Source: DASRUP01 sp036397395 (GTDB taxonomy: Bacteria > Patescibacteriota > Minisyncoccia > Minisyncoccales > UBA10102). Taken from it: a stretch of 26,909 bases of DNA. Position 1 is the stretch's first letter, and each line of letters begins with the position of its first letter. A program made the translations under genes and the position numbers. The stretch lies in contig DASWIZ010000045.1 in the NCBI GenBank assembly GCA_036397395.1, positions 1 through 26,909 of the forward strand, written 5' to 3'. The notes beneath the pieces were generated by a model. It ran no database searches, was not told the origin of the DNA, and worked only from the letters and a program-made list of their open reading frames with translations. Of this stretch, positions 1-6,991 are shown piece by piece.

Positions 1-2
1 AA

Positions 3-824
3 TGGGATGTCTTGCACGCAAACACAAACTCCGCCCTTCTTGGCAAATCACCAGCGCAGGAAGGAAAGAATGCTTTCAAACGCCGAGGAAAGCCAATCAA
101 TGGGTGGTCGAGTGCAGATCGGAATATTCCAAAGGAATATCAGGATTGGTGTTTTTCTTGGGCGAACAAACTTTATCCTCTAGTAAAAGAAGGTGGCAGT
201 TTATTTATCTTCGGCGCGCGGCGAACTTTGCACCGAGCCCTGATCGCTTTTGAGGAAAGCGGCTTTTTAGTTAGAGATATCCTGGCATGGGAAAAACCAA
301 GCGCGCACCACAGAGCGCAAGCATTAAGCGGCGTTATAGCAAAACGCGGTTTAAAAAAAGAAGCGGAAGAATGGGAGGGTTGGAAACTTGGAAATCTAGC
401 CCCAAAATATGAGCCGGTTGCATGGTTATTTAAACCCTATCAACTCACCATTACGGATAATGTTCTAAAAAATAAGGTTGGGGCAATGAATATAGATGCC
501 TGTCTCATTGACGGCAAGTCGCCAGCGAATATATTACGATTTGGATTTGACAAAGATGAGGGTGGACTTCACGAAGCACAAAAACCAGTAGAATTATTGG
601 AATACTTAATAAAACTTGTTACTCGCGAGAATCAGGTCATACTCGATCCATTTATTGGTTCAGGGTCTACGGCTGTTGCCGCAAAAAATCTAAATCGTAC
701 ATACATCGGGTTTGAAATGTCACAGAAGTATTGCGATGTAACAAAAAAACGGCTTGTCGAAAATCAACAGAAAAGCAAGCGTGGGATAACGACTAAAATA
801 GCCGAACAAGCACCTCTATTTTAG
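3..824 (+). CDS. Site-specific DNA methyltransferase, 5'-truncated
   Basis: S-adenosylmethionine-dependent DNA methyltransferase of the N4/N6-amino type, probably the protective partner of the convergent HindIII-like nuclease. The SAM-binding motif I, DPFIGSGST, lies near the C-terminus at about bases 645-671, followed by YIGFEMSQKYCDVTKKRL, which is typical of beta-class enzymes. In that class the catalytic DPPY/SPPW motif comes first. Here the frame is open to the left edge and starts reading WDVLHANT, so motif IV should lie just outside the window; the TTG at base 12 is not a believable start. The segment between about bases 300 and 500 would be the target recognition domain. Its last 9 bases overlap the end of the restriction gene on the other strand. 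Methyltransferase identity is firm; recognition of AAGCTT is inferred from the neighbour only. Confidence 0.9.
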   Translation, partial: WDVLHANTNSALLGKSPAQEGKNAFKRRGKPINGWSSADRNIPKEYQDWCFSWANKLYPLVKEGGSLFIFGARRTLHRALIAFEESGFLVRDILAWEKPSAHHRAQALSGVIAKRGLKKEAEEWEGWKLGNLAPKYEPVAWLFKPYQLTITDNVLKNKVGAMNIDACLIDGKSPANILRFGFDKDEGGLHEAQKPVELLEYLIKLVTRENQVILDPFIGSGSTAVAAKNLNRTYIGFEMSQKYCDVTKKRLVENQQKSKRGITTKIAEQAPLF

Positions 825-1667
825 ACCCGCTATTTTCTTAATTTGAACTATTTTACTATCTAGTTTTTCACTTTTGATAAGACGAGTGATCGCTTCTTGG
901 TGAGAGAGTTTTTTGATGGACTGTATTTTCTTTTGGAGATAGTCCATTTCCTCTTTTGCTGATTTTTCCAGCGACTTAAATTCCAAGAGTTTCGCTTTTG
1001 TTAAATCTTCCTCTGGTTTCTGAAAAATTCTAGCAACAGCCCTATCAATAGCTTTCCAATATGAAGCCGCATCCTTTGCCCCCTTAAGTTTTTTCCCAGC
1101 AATCCAGAGGGCCTTATAACTAACCTTGTCCGCATTCTTTTGCGAAAGCATGTATATAAGATGGATATAAGACAGAAGTGTTACATTCCGATCAATGGCT
1201 TGTCGGTAAATTTGGCTTGTGTTTTTTGGATATTGATAAAGAGGGCAAATCAAACAGGCAAAATCTTTATCTTTCCGCCATTTACTCAACGCCTCAACTT
1301 TAAAATCCTTTTGATTTTTTGCGGTTCGGCTCAAGCGAAATGCTTTTGCATCGCCAACTATTGAGTATTCTTTCGTTGCCCCCTCAACATCAGCGGAATC
1401 TGCCCGTTGTTTAACGATTTTTGCGTTAATCCCCAGAAAATTAAACGCCTTTACTAAAAGTATGTCGGTATACTTTGAATAGAGTTTTTCCTCTGATGAA
1501 TCATGCCCAAACGATTCTGGGATAACGCCACATTCAAGCAAACTTTCTTTAACTTCTTCTAGCGTCAGCCCAGTAAGCTCTTTTTCGAGCCGTTGCGCAT
1601 AGTCATCAAAAGTTAGATTTTCTTTTGCGAGCTTATGTATTAGTGCGATAATTTGCTTGCGATCCAT
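816..1667 (-). CDS. HindIII-family type II restriction endonuclease
   Basis: 283 residues, close to the roughly 300 of HindIII. The segment around residues 104-122 (VGDAKAFRLSRTAKNQKDF) reads almost like the HindIII catalytic strand as I remember it, followed by EALSKWRKDKDF and a QYP..TSQI stretch also present there. Likely PD-(D/E)XK metal ligands are D93 (SADVEG) and D106, with K108 as the lysine, matching the HindIII D108/D123/K125 arrangement. It would cut unmethylated DNA, probably at AAGCTT, as host defence against phage and plasmids. The gene is convergent with the methyltransferase, the stop codons overlapping by 9 bases. A tRNA-Leu fragment lies 50 bases upstream of its start, suggesting an island boundary. 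The family call is from remembered sequence, not an alignment. Confidence 0.9.
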   Translation of the reverse strand: MDRKQIIALIHKLAKENLTFDDYAQRLEKELTGLTLEEVKESLLECGVIPESFGHDSSEEKLYSKYTDILLVKAFNFLGINAKIVKQRADSADVEGATKEYSIVGDAKAFRLSRTAKNQKDFKVEALSKWRKDKDFACLICPLYQYPKNTSQIYRQAIDRNVTLLSYIHLIYMLSQKNADKVSYKALWIAGKKLKGAKDAASYWKAIDRAVARIFQKPEEDLTKAKLLEFKSLEKSAKEEMDYLQKKIQSIKKLSHQEAITRLIKSEKLDSKIVQIKKIAGLK

Positions 1668-1716
1668 ATTATTATTTAATGAAATAGGGAATATCTTTTT
1701 TACAAACTTTTGCGAA

Positions 1717-1762
1717 TGGTGCCCGGGGTGGGGCTCGAACCCACAAACCTTTCGGCAGTGCG
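1717..1762 (-). pseudogene. 3' fragment of a tRNA-Leu gene
   Basis: On the minus strand this reads as a complete T arm (GTGGG, loop TTCGAGC, CCCAC), the 3' acceptor strand CCCGGGC, discriminator A and an encoded CCA. It is preceded by a variable arm with a GAAA loop (CC-GAAA-GG) like that of the intact tRNA-Leu at 2884. The expected 5' half (acceptor GCCCGGG, D arm, anticodon) is absent: the adjacent bases are the end and stop codon of the membrane-protein gene. The acceptor differs from the nearby tRNA-Leu(UAA), so it is not a copy of that gene. A 3' tRNA remnant is what integration at a tRNA leaves at one end of an island. The restriction-modification pair is the likely cargo, with the intact tRNA expected outside the window. 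Confidence 0.75.
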
Positions 1763-2809
1763 TTAGTTTACCTTTTCTAAAGATTCAGCTATCTTTATCA
1801 TTTCATCTTTTGGGATAACAGGTTTGAAATTCTCGCGTGCCTTTAAGGATATGGTAATTTTTACGCCATCTCTGAACAACGATATCTCACTGCCTCCCAC
1901 ATAAGATTCGCCGAACTGAACATAGTATGCTGGATACCCATTTATAGTTAAAGGTTGAAATTGATAGTCTGAGCGATGAGCCGTATTCTCTTGATACTGT
2001 TGATAATCTACTTGGAAATATTCCTCATCTGTAATTGTGGCTTGAGGTTTCTCCTGTGTAATTGTAAAGCTGTTTTGCTTTAAGCTATCAAACTCGTAAA
2101 GATACTTACGCGTGTACTCTGTATATTCTCCCACGAGTCCCTGACCCCACTCGATAACATACTCGTGTCTTAATCCGATTACTCTTTTAGGCAAATACGT
2201 TGGGCTAAAAATTGGGAAGGAGGGATCAGAATAAAGTTGTTGTATTTCCTCCGAAGCGGTTTCACCCTTTTCCTCCAGAACCGCTTTTGTGGGTGCAGTT
2301 GCAAAAAACCAAAGAGACGAAATGACGAACAACATTATTACACCGCTAAGCCAGAATTTCTTACTCTTTAATCTACTGCCAGTTTCATGAAAAGAACTGT
2401 AGACTAAAAGAGGTATTGCACTTGCAGAGATAATCCACACTAACTCCGCAATCATTATGCTGATCGAAATTCCTATACACCCCAGACCTTCGCATGGTTG
2501 CTTTGCAACCCAATTCGCAAAAAAAGCAACGCCTATCGTTGCTATGACCAGCAAGACAAGCAGAATTCGACTAGCCAATACAACTCGCGACACGAAGTGG
2601 ACAACCAGATAGCTTACTACGAAGACGCCGAGTATCCAAATCCAAAAACCGCTTATAGTTTGCAATGCGTACGCAAAATCAAGCGAAAACCCTGATTGAG
2701 GAGTGAATCGCAATTGATTGATAGCAGCTAAATAACTATCTAGCAGACGTAACAACAAAAATGACGCTATAAACCAAATGAGGAAAGGGATGAGTTTCTT
2801 TGTATTCAT
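1763..2809 (-). CDS. Membrane protein with C-terminal extracytoplasmic DUF4367-like domain
   Basis: 348 residues starting MNTKKLIPFL. The frame continues upstream through the tRNA-Leu gene, so the longer start is false. The N-terminal half has about five hydrophobic segments (near residues 6-24, 50-72, 78-97, 105-130 and 145-165). The C-terminal ~170 residues are soluble, beginning FSPTYLPKR and ending with INGYPAYYVQFGES and a DEMIKIAESLEKV tail. That resembles the DUF4367-type domain of anchored proteins that begin with a '..P.YLP.G' strand; the protein at 18805-20364 ends in a similar way. Function is unknown. A near-consensus promoter puts its -10 box six bases before ATG, predicting a leaderless mRNA. 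The stop codon directly abuts the tRNA-Leu fragment. Confidence 0.75.
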   Translation of the reverse strand: MNTKKLIPFLIWFIASFLLLRLLDSYLAAINQLRFTPQSGFSLDFAYALQTISGFWIWILGVFVVSYLVVHFVSRVVLASRILLVLLVIATIGVAFFANWVAKQPCEGLGCIGISISIMIAELVWIISASAIPLLVYSSFHETGSRLKSKKFWLSGVIMLFVISSLWFFATAPTKAVLEEKGETASEEIQQLYSDPSFPIFSPTYLPKRVIGLRHEYVIEWGQGLVGEYTEYTRKYLYEFDSLKQNSFTITQEKPQATITDEEYFQVDYQQYQENTAHRSDYQFQPLTINGYPAYYVQFGESYVGGSEISLFRDGVKITISLKARENFKPVIPKDEMIKIAESLEKVN

Positions 2810-2815
2810 TTTTTC

Positions 2816-2844
2816 ATTATACCCGAACAAGTATCCATGGTCAA
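2816..2844 (-). promoter_or_regulatory. Leaderless-type promoter of the membrane-protein gene
   Basis: On the minus strand TTGACC, a 17-nt spacer and a perfect TATAAT, followed by six bases (GAAAAA) and then ATG. The start of transcription would fall on the A of the start codon. The -35 box overlaps the T-run of the tRNA-Leu terminator. Confidence 0.75.
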
Positions 2845-2876
2845 AAATGAAAACCGCCCTGAATGGGACGGTTTTC
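2841..2876 (-). terminator. Rho-independent terminator after tRNA-Leu(UAA)
   Basis: On the minus strand the stem GAAAACCGtCCC / GGGCGGTTTTC (one bulged T) has an ATTCA loop and is followed by ATTTTTGA. It starts 8 bases after the tRNA 3' end, closing the upstream infB/tRNA transcription unit and separating it from the membrane-protein gene. Confidence 0.8.
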
Positions 2877-2883
2877 GTTTTAG

Positions 2884-2964
2884 TGTCGCGGGTGGGACTC
2901 GAACCCACATCCCTTTCGGGACACGGTTTTAAGCCGTGCGTGTAAACCATTCCACCACCGCGAC
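2884..2964 (-). tRNA. tRNA-Leu (anticodon UAA)
   Basis: A class II tRNA of 81 nt with acceptor GTCGCGG/CCGCGAC, anticodon loop CTTAAAA (anticodon TAA), a long variable arm TCCCGAAAGGGA and T loop TTCGAGT. CCA is not encoded. Its first base is also the last base of the upstream HNH gene's TAG stop codon, so a precursor would carry the endonuclease coding region right up to the RNase P site. Confidence 0.95.
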
Positions 2965-3449
2965 TAGATGTAAACTACTTTTTTCTTTCTATTCCTCCCA
3001 CGATGCGTTGGTTTTAAGCTATGACAATTTGGACAAAGAACTCGAAGGTTTTCTAAGCGATTATCCATTCTGTTCCCATTGATATGGTCTAGCTCTAAAG
3101 GCAAATACCCATCAGCGCTTACCTCTGCCCAACCACATTCCTCGCATCTTTTTTCCTTCAGCTCCTCTTTAAACAATCGATTTTTTAGCTTGAAACTTTG
3201 GTACGTACTGTTTTCAACAAGTATTCTTTCTATCGGAATTGCAGGTCTCGGTTGAAACTTTAAACCCTTGTTCCATCCCTTCCCGGTGAAATGATTGATG
3301 TCAAGGCTAGACTCCTTTATATAATACCGAATCTGCGCATAATTTCCGCCTGCTTCACGCAATCCTAATTTTATAAGGACTTGTCGATAGCTGAAGGAGG
3401 AACGTACCGCTTCTTCCAACTGCTCCAATTTCCACGATCTTTTTCTCAT
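2964..3449 (-). CDS. HNH endonuclease, free-standing homing type, abutting tRNA-Leu
   Basis: 161 residues. The C-terminal half carries a zinc-bound HNH domain: CEECGW near residue 101, LELDHINGNRMDNRLENLRVL and CPNCHSL, with H of LDH as general base and the two CxxC pairs holding zinc. The N-terminus (about residues 5-45, ending GNYAQIRYYIKE) looks like a helix-turn-helix, as in phage and homing HNH enzymes that bind target DNA. It lies between tRNA-Cys and tRNA-Leu, and the last base of its TAG is the first base of the tRNA. A TACACT box six bases before ATG may give a leaderless start, but I see no good -35. Nuclease identity is firm; homing behaviour is inferred from position. Confidence 0.88.
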   Translation of the reverse strand: MRKRSWKLEQLEEAVRSSFSYRQVLIKLGLREAGGNYAQIRYYIKESSLDINHFTGKGWNKGLKFQPRPAIPIERILVENSTYQSFKLKNRLFKEELKEKRCEECGWAEVSADGYLPLELDHINGNRMDNRLENLRVLCPNCHSLKPTHRGRNRKKKVVYI

Positions 3450-3470
3450 TGTTTAAGTGTACAGGAAATA

Positions 3471-3511
3471 ATGGAATACGCGTAGGATGGTTATCCACAT
3501 ACGTATTCCAT
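3471..3511. repeat. Perfect 10-bp inverted repeat between tRNA-Cys and the HNH gene
   Basis: The arms ATGGAATACG (3471-3480) and CGTATTCCAT (3502-3511) enclose a 21-base centre that itself holds GGAT/ATCC. A cruciform or RNA hairpin is possible. There is no T-run, so it is not a standard terminator. It begins six bases past the tRNA-Cys CCA and ends 21 bases before the HNH start codon. Confidence 0.65.
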
Positions 3512-3516
3512 AAATC

Positions 3517-3591
3517 TGGAGGCGCGAGTGGGAATCGAACCCACGCATAAGGGTTTTGCAGACCCTTGGCGTACCACTTGCCTATCGCGCC
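3517..3591 (-). tRNA. tRNA-Cys (anticodon GCA)
   Basis: Acceptor GGCGCGA/TCGCGCC, anticodon loop CTGCAAA (GCA), T loop TTCGATT, discriminator T and an encoded CCA. It lies 11 bases after the rbfA stop on the same strand and is probably transcribed with infB-rbfA and released by RNase processing. Confidence 0.95.
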
Positions 3592-3602
3592 ATATCTATA
3601 TT

Positions 3603-3944
3603 TTACCTCTGTTTTTTAATTTTATCTAACAATTCTTCTATGTGCTGGGCTTGCGCGGTTGCGGTTTCCCGTATCCAGCGGATTTTCGGCACGGGCCGCA
3701 TAGCCAACTTTTCGTTCAATTGCTGCTGAATATCAAAAATATTTTGCTGCAAACCCTTTATAACCTCTTTACCCTTTTCATCCGGGACCACACTAATATA
3801 TACGCGAGCTTGCTGCAAGTTGGGCGCAGCTTCTACTCGTGTTATGGTAACCACAGCTCCCTCCGGCATTTCCATTTCCCGAAACAAGATGTTGCCAAGC
3901 TCTTTTTTCATGAGCTCTTGGACCTGCGCAATACGATTTTTCAT
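3603..3944 (-). CDS. rbfA: Ribosome-binding factor A
   Basis: 113 residues, the usual RbfA length. It opens RIAQVQELMKKELGNIL, continues with VTITRVEAAPNLQQARVYISV and ends RPVPKIRWIRETATAQAQHIEELLDKI, the pattern of the KH-type fold. RbfA binds the 30S precursor and assists maturation of the 16S rRNA 5' end and helix 1. It lies 10 bases after infB, the conserved infB-rbfA order, and is followed by tRNA-Cys. Nothing unusual is seen. Confidence 0.93.
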   Translation of the reverse strand: MKNRIAQVQELMKKELGNILFREMEMPEGAVVTITRVEAAPNLQQARVYISVVPDEKGKEVIKGLQQNIFDIQQQLNEKLAMRPVPKIRWIRETATAQAQHIEELLDKIKKQR

Positions 3945-3954
3945 ACTTTATACT

Positions 3955-5466
3955 CTATTTCGCCTTGGGAGCCCGCTCAATAAAAAAGTGCAGCTCGTCG
4001 CCTACCTGTATTCTTTCTGCGGCCTCAAAAGACAATCCGCACTCGCTTCCTTTTTCCACCACAGAAACGTCTTTTTTATCTTTTTGCAGGTTGGTAAGTT
4101 TGCCTTTTCCAACCACTTCTCCCCCGCGCGCAATTTCTGTTTTTAACCCTTTTCGAATTTCACCCTCCGCCACTTTTCCGCCAATAACCTGCCTTGTTTT
4201 ATCAACAAGGAAAATAGCCAAAACGCGCAGTTCTCCAATATCTTCCCGTCCGCCCTGGTCCCGCCTTGATTCTTCCACAATGGTTCTGGCCCTTTCAATA
4301 AGTTCATAGATAATGTCAAAGGTTTCCACGCGGATGTTTTCTTTTTCCGCAAGGTCAAGGGCTGACGCGCTTACTTTCGTTTTAAATCCCAGAATGGAAG
4401 CTGCCGCAGACCGCGCCAGCTTTACGTCGTTTTCTCCTATTTCACCCACCCCAGACCCCACAATTTCCAGCACGGTTTCTTCCTTTCCAATAGTAGAAAG
4501 CGCGGTTTCCAAAGCTTCCAGGGAGCCCGCGACGTCGGCTTTCACAATTACGCCCACCTTGGTCGCGTTTGGGCTGGCGGAAGGACTTTTTGCTTGCCGC
4601 TTTTTCGGAGCTGCCGTATCCACAAACTCGCGGGCCGCTTTTTCCGTTTCAAAAACCCGGAACTCTTCCCCAATAAAAGGCGCCTGCAAAAATCCCAGAG
4701 CCGCCGCCGGCATAGAAGGCAGCGCTTGCCGCATAGCTTGCCCCTGGAAATCTTCAAGAATCCGCACCTTTCCAAACGTGGATTTTGTGGCAATAAAATC
4801 CCCAACCTGCACGGTCCCGTTTTCCACCAATAGCGTTGCCGTTGGCCCTCGTTTGGGGTCAAGATGCGATTCAATAATGGTTCCTTGCCCTGCCCCTGTC
4901 TCTTTGGCGCTTACGTTTTCCAATTCCGCAACAAGCAAGATCATTTCCAGCAGCTCTTGTATTCCCTGCCTGGTGGTAGCTGAAGTTTCTATCGCGGGCA
5001 CGTTTCCCCCAAACGACTCTACCATAACCTCGTGCTGGGCTAATTCCTGCTTCACCCGTTGCGGGTTCGCTTCCGGCTTGTCTATTTTATGTATGGCAAC
5101 CACCATGGGAATGCCGGCTTTTTTGATTTGCGAGATTGCTTCTATGGTTTGAGGCCTTACGCTTTCGTCGGCCGCCACGACCAGTACCGCAATGTCGGCA
5201 ACCTTAGCTCCCCGAGAACGCATGGCGGAAAACAACTCATGGCCCGGCGTGTCTATAAACGTAAGGACTTTCCCTTTGTGTTCTGCCATATAGGCTCCAA
5301 TATGCTGGGTAATGCCGCCTGATTCTTTTGCCGTAATCTTAAAATCTTCCCGAATAGCTTCCAAAAGCGAAGATTTTCCATGGTCAACATGGCCCAAAAC
5401 CACCACGATGGGAGGTCTTGTGGTCTTTTGTTCGCTTATTTTGTTTTCGACATCTTTGGTAATCAT
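3955..5466 (-). CDS. infB: Translation initiation factor IF-2, short form
   Basis: The 503 residues correspond to the GTPase and C-terminal domains only; the long N-terminal region of E. coli-type IF-2 (about 890 residues) is missing, as is common in reduced genomes. G1 is GHVDHGKS (residues 25-32) and G3 is DTPGHE (72-77). Switch I is intact (ESGGITQHIGAY). G4, normally NKID, reads HKID (126-129), an unusual change in a guanine-specificity residue. It recruits initiator tRNA to the 30S subunit and promotes subunit joining. The start ATG overlaps the DUF4446 stop as ATGA, and rbfA follows. Identity is certain; the histidine deserves checking against relatives. Confidence 0.95.
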   Translation of the reverse strand: MITKDVENKISEQKTTRPPIVVVLGHVDHGKSSLLEAIREDFKITAKESGGITQHIGAYMAEHKGKVLTFIDTPGHELFSAMRSRGAKVADIAVLVVAADESVRPQTIEAISQIKKAGIPMVVAIHKIDKPEANPQRVKQELAQHEVMVESFGGNVPAIETSATTRQGIQELLEMILLVAELENVSAKETGAGQGTIIESHLDPKRGPTATLLVENGTVQVGDFIATKSTFGKVRILEDFQGQAMRQALPSMPAAALGFLQAPFIGEEFRVFETEKAAREFVDTAAPKKRQAKSPSASPNATKVGVIVKADVAGSLEALETALSTIGKEETVLEIVGSGVGEIGENDVKLARSAAASILGFKTKVSASALDLAEKENIRVETFDIIYELIERARTIVEESRRDQGGREDIGELRVLAIFLVDKTRQVIGGKVAEGEIRKGLKTEIARGGEVVGKGKLTNLQKDKKDVSVVEKGSECGLSFEAAERIQVGDELHFFIERAPKAK

Positions 5467-5831
5467 ATCGTTTGGCCTATGGCCTGGGCTATTGCTTCTT
5501 TTTCTTCTTCCGACAACTCATATTCCGACTTTCCCGCCTGGATTGGCTTGGCATACACGCGGTTTAAATCCCTTCCATAGTAGCTGGTAATAACCACCCC
5601 ATTGCGTTTTTCGTCAAGCAGCACAACGCAAAAACTTTGATTTCCCCCGATTTCCCCAAACGGATTAAACCTGGTAACCCCGACGGCGCTTATGGCCTGC
5701 TTTGATTTTTTTTCAAGCGCCTGCAGTTCTTTGGTTACTTCCTCCAACCTTGCCTCCAGCGCCTGCACCTTTTTGCCGATATTTTTTGGGGTAAGCTCTT
5801 GTGGTTTTTCCTGTTTTTTGAATAAAGCCAT
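5463..5831 (-). CDS. DUF4446 family protein
   Basis: 122 residues starting MALFKKQEKP. The frame runs further up into tRNA-Ser, so the longer start is false. Residues about 17-45 form a charged coiled coil (VQALEARLEEVTKELQALEKK). The family core follows: VGVTRFNPFGEIGGNQSF, then LLDEKRNGVVITS, YYGRDLNRVYAKPI and GKSEYELSEEEKEAI. Members in Gram-positives and CPR often have an N-terminal membrane helix, which is lacking here. Function is unknown. It is translationally coupled to infB (ATGA) and begins 15 bases after tRNA-Ser. Confidence 0.85.
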   Translation of the reverse strand: MALFKKQEKPQELTPKNIGKKVQALEARLEEVTKELQALEKKSKQAISAVGVTRFNPFGEIGGNQSFCVVLLDEKRNGVVITSYYGRDLNRVYAKPIQAGKSEYELSEEEKEAIAQAIGQTI

Positions 5832-5845
5832 AATGGTGCTTACTG

Positions 5846-5931
5846 CGGAGAGGGTGGGATTCGAACCCACGTGCCCTTGCGGGCTAATCGCTTTCGAGAC
5901 GATCCCGTTATGACCACTTCGGTACCTCTCC
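5846..5931 (-). tRNA. tRNA-Ser (anticodon CGA)
   Basis: A class II tRNA of 86 nt with acceptor GGAGAGG/CCTCTCC, anticodon loop CTCGAAA (CGA), long variable arm GCCCGCAAGGGC, T loop TTCGAAT and discriminator G as expected for serine. CCA is not encoded. Confidence 0.95.
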
Positions 5932-5958
5932 GTGTTTACGCCGAGCGAAGTCGGAATG

Positions 5959-6030
5959 TGGACCCGAGGGGATTTGAACCCCTAACCCTCTGACTGCCAG
6001 CCAGATGCTCTGCCGTTGAGCTACAGGCCC
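5959..6030 (-). tRNA. tRNA-Ala (anticodon GGC)
   Basis: Acceptor GGGCCTG/CGGGTCC contains the G3:U70 pair that marks alanine tRNAs. The anticodon loop is CTGGCAG (GGC) and the T loop TTCAAAT. CCA is not encoded. The first ten bases, GGGCCTGTAG, also form the last codons and stop of the upstream LAGLIDADG-like gene. Confidence 0.95.
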
Positions 6031-6704
6031 ATGTAAATCGCTTGTACAATCTGGTCCAACTCATGAAAGATGTCTGCTGAAAAATAATCTATCCGGCATA
6101 CTCCTTTATAGTCAGGATTCCGTGAAGGACGTCCATTCGTTCTGGGATCGATCCTCGCTTTATAGAATTGCGCTCGTGGGATTTTTGTTGTCCTAGACCA
6201 AAACCTTTTTAACTGTTTAGTATTTTGATCAGCTCGACATTGAACAGTACATCGGAACTTAGTCTCGTCGATGTCATAGCAATGCCTCAATAAGCTCAAA
6301 AATAACTGAATCACAAACCGGTCTGCATTCCCAAACATTAGAGAGCCTTTTCTGGTTTTCCCACCCTCTCCCAAATACAGCATCGCAAGTGCGATCTTTG
6401 CAGTATCTTTCTTGCGCAACTCGTTTGGAAGGTGACTTACTCGATTCCTAACTTCTTGGATATATCTTTCTCTTTTAGCTTTATTAACCAACCAAGCCTT
6501 AGTCTGTGCCTTCTGGATATTGGTATGCACCCGTTTATTGATCTGCCCTTGCTGAAACTCGGTGAGATGTATATTGCGAAACCAGTTTGACAGGGTACTC
6601 TTTGGAATTGGTTTTCCTAGTAGCCTTTTAATATCTCCATAAGTCTTCCCCGCCCTGCGTAATTCAATCGCTTTTAGTTTGAAAGCATAATACTGTGAGT
6701 ACAT
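6021..6704 (-). CDS. HTH plus LAGLIDADG-like putative homing endonuclease overlapping tRNA-Ala
   Basis: 227 residues. Residues about 10-48 form a helix-turn-helix (AGKTYGDIKRLLG.PIPKSTLSNWF). From about residue 104 comes KIALAMLYLGEGGKT, which has the helix-then-acidic-turn pattern of a single LAGLIDADG motif (LYLGEG for LIDADG). It is followed by LMFGNADRFVIQLFLSLL, a basic linker and VCRIDYFSADIFHELD, resembling the later strands of such endonucleases. Single-motif enzymes act as dimers. The gene lies between tRNA-Arg(CCU) and tRNA-Ala, and its ...YMGL-stop is encoded by the 5' end of tRNA-Ala. It has its own promoter with the -10 box six bases before ATG. DNA-binding nuclease is a moderate-confidence call; it could also be an inactive HTH relative. 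Confidence 0.7.
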   Translation of the reverse strand: MYSQYYAFKLKAIELRRAGKTYGDIKRLLGKPIPKSTLSNWFRNIHLTEFQQGQINKRVHTNIQKAQTKAWLVNKAKRERYIQEVRNRVSHLPNELRKKDTAKIALAMLYLGEGGKTRKGSLMFGNADRFVIQLFLSLLRHCYDIDETKFRCTVQCRADQNTKQLKRFWSRTTKIPRAQFYKARIDPRTNGRPSRNPDYKGVCRIDYFSADIFHELDQIVQAIYMGL

Positions 6705-6710
6705 AATTGA

Positions 6711-6739
6711 ATTGTACCACAGAGAATCTCAATGTGCAA
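6711..6739 (-). promoter_or_regulatory. Leaderless-type promoter of the LAGLIDADG-like gene
   Basis: On the minus strand TTGCAC, a 17-nt spacer ending TGG (extended -10) and TACAAT, then TCAATT and ATG. The gap of six bases predicts transcription beginning at the start codon, independent of the upstream tRNA-Arg. Confidence 0.65.
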
Positions 6740-6745
6740 TCGAAC

Positions 6746-6823
6746 TGGTGTCCCTGGCAGGAGTCGAACCTGCAACCTACCCCTTAGGACGGGATTGCTC
6801 TAATCCAATTGAGCTACAGGGAC
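6746..6823 (-). tRNA. tRNA-Arg (anticodon CCU)
   Basis: Acceptor GTCCCTG/CAGGGAC, anticodon loop GTCCTAA (CCT), T loop TTCGACT, discriminator A and an encoded CCA. It is the first RNA of a run that continues into tRNA-Ala, tRNA-Ser and the infB operon. Confidence 0.95.
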
Positions 6824-6843
6824 CAAAGACAAACTTACCGCAA

Positions 6844-6872
6844 ATTCTACCACAAAACGGGTATTTCCGCAA
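6844..6872 (-). promoter_or_regulatory. Promoter of tRNA-Arg(CCU) and possibly the downstream tRNA/infB run
   Basis: On the minus strand TTGCGG, a 17-nt spacer ending in TGG (extended -10) and TAGAAT, 20 bases before the mature tRNA 5' end. Most downstream gaps are short, so this promoter may feed much of the block down to the terminator at 2841-2876. Confidence 0.6.
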
Positions 6873-6911
6873 TGTTTCTTATCACCTTGTGAATAACTTT
6901 TGCGGGTCCAG

Positions 6912-6939
6912 TTGACAACACTCTGTACCTTTTTATAAT
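6912..6939 (+). promoter_or_regulatory. Full-consensus sigma70 promoter for the acidic protein
   Basis: TTGACA, a 16-nt spacer and TATAAT, both hexamers perfect. Start would be near 6946, leaving a leader of about 45 bases before the acidic ORF. It is divergent from the tRNA-Arg(CCU) promoter. Confidence 0.75.
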
Positions 6940-6991
6940 AGGTTTTGTACGAGAAAAGGTCTAAAAAACACCAATCAATTCTTTTATAAAA

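Noticed and set aside
2810..2950. 47-residue N-terminal extension of the membrane protein
   Set aside because: It reads through the tRNA-Leu gene and its terminator; the promoter lies just before the internal ATG at 2809.
2884..2964. tRNA-Leu(UAA) as the partner copy of the 1717-1762 fragment
   Set aside because: The acceptor strands differ (CCGCGAC versus CCCGGGC) and only the T-arm and variable-arm region are alike, so they are not a direct-repeat att pair.
4313..5152. 279-codon plus-strand frame over infB
   Set aside because: Opposite-strand shadow of infB; Ser/Pro-rich with no recognisable domain.
5832..5870. Longer start for the DUF4446 protein
   Set aside because: The extra codons are the 3' end of tRNA-Ser.
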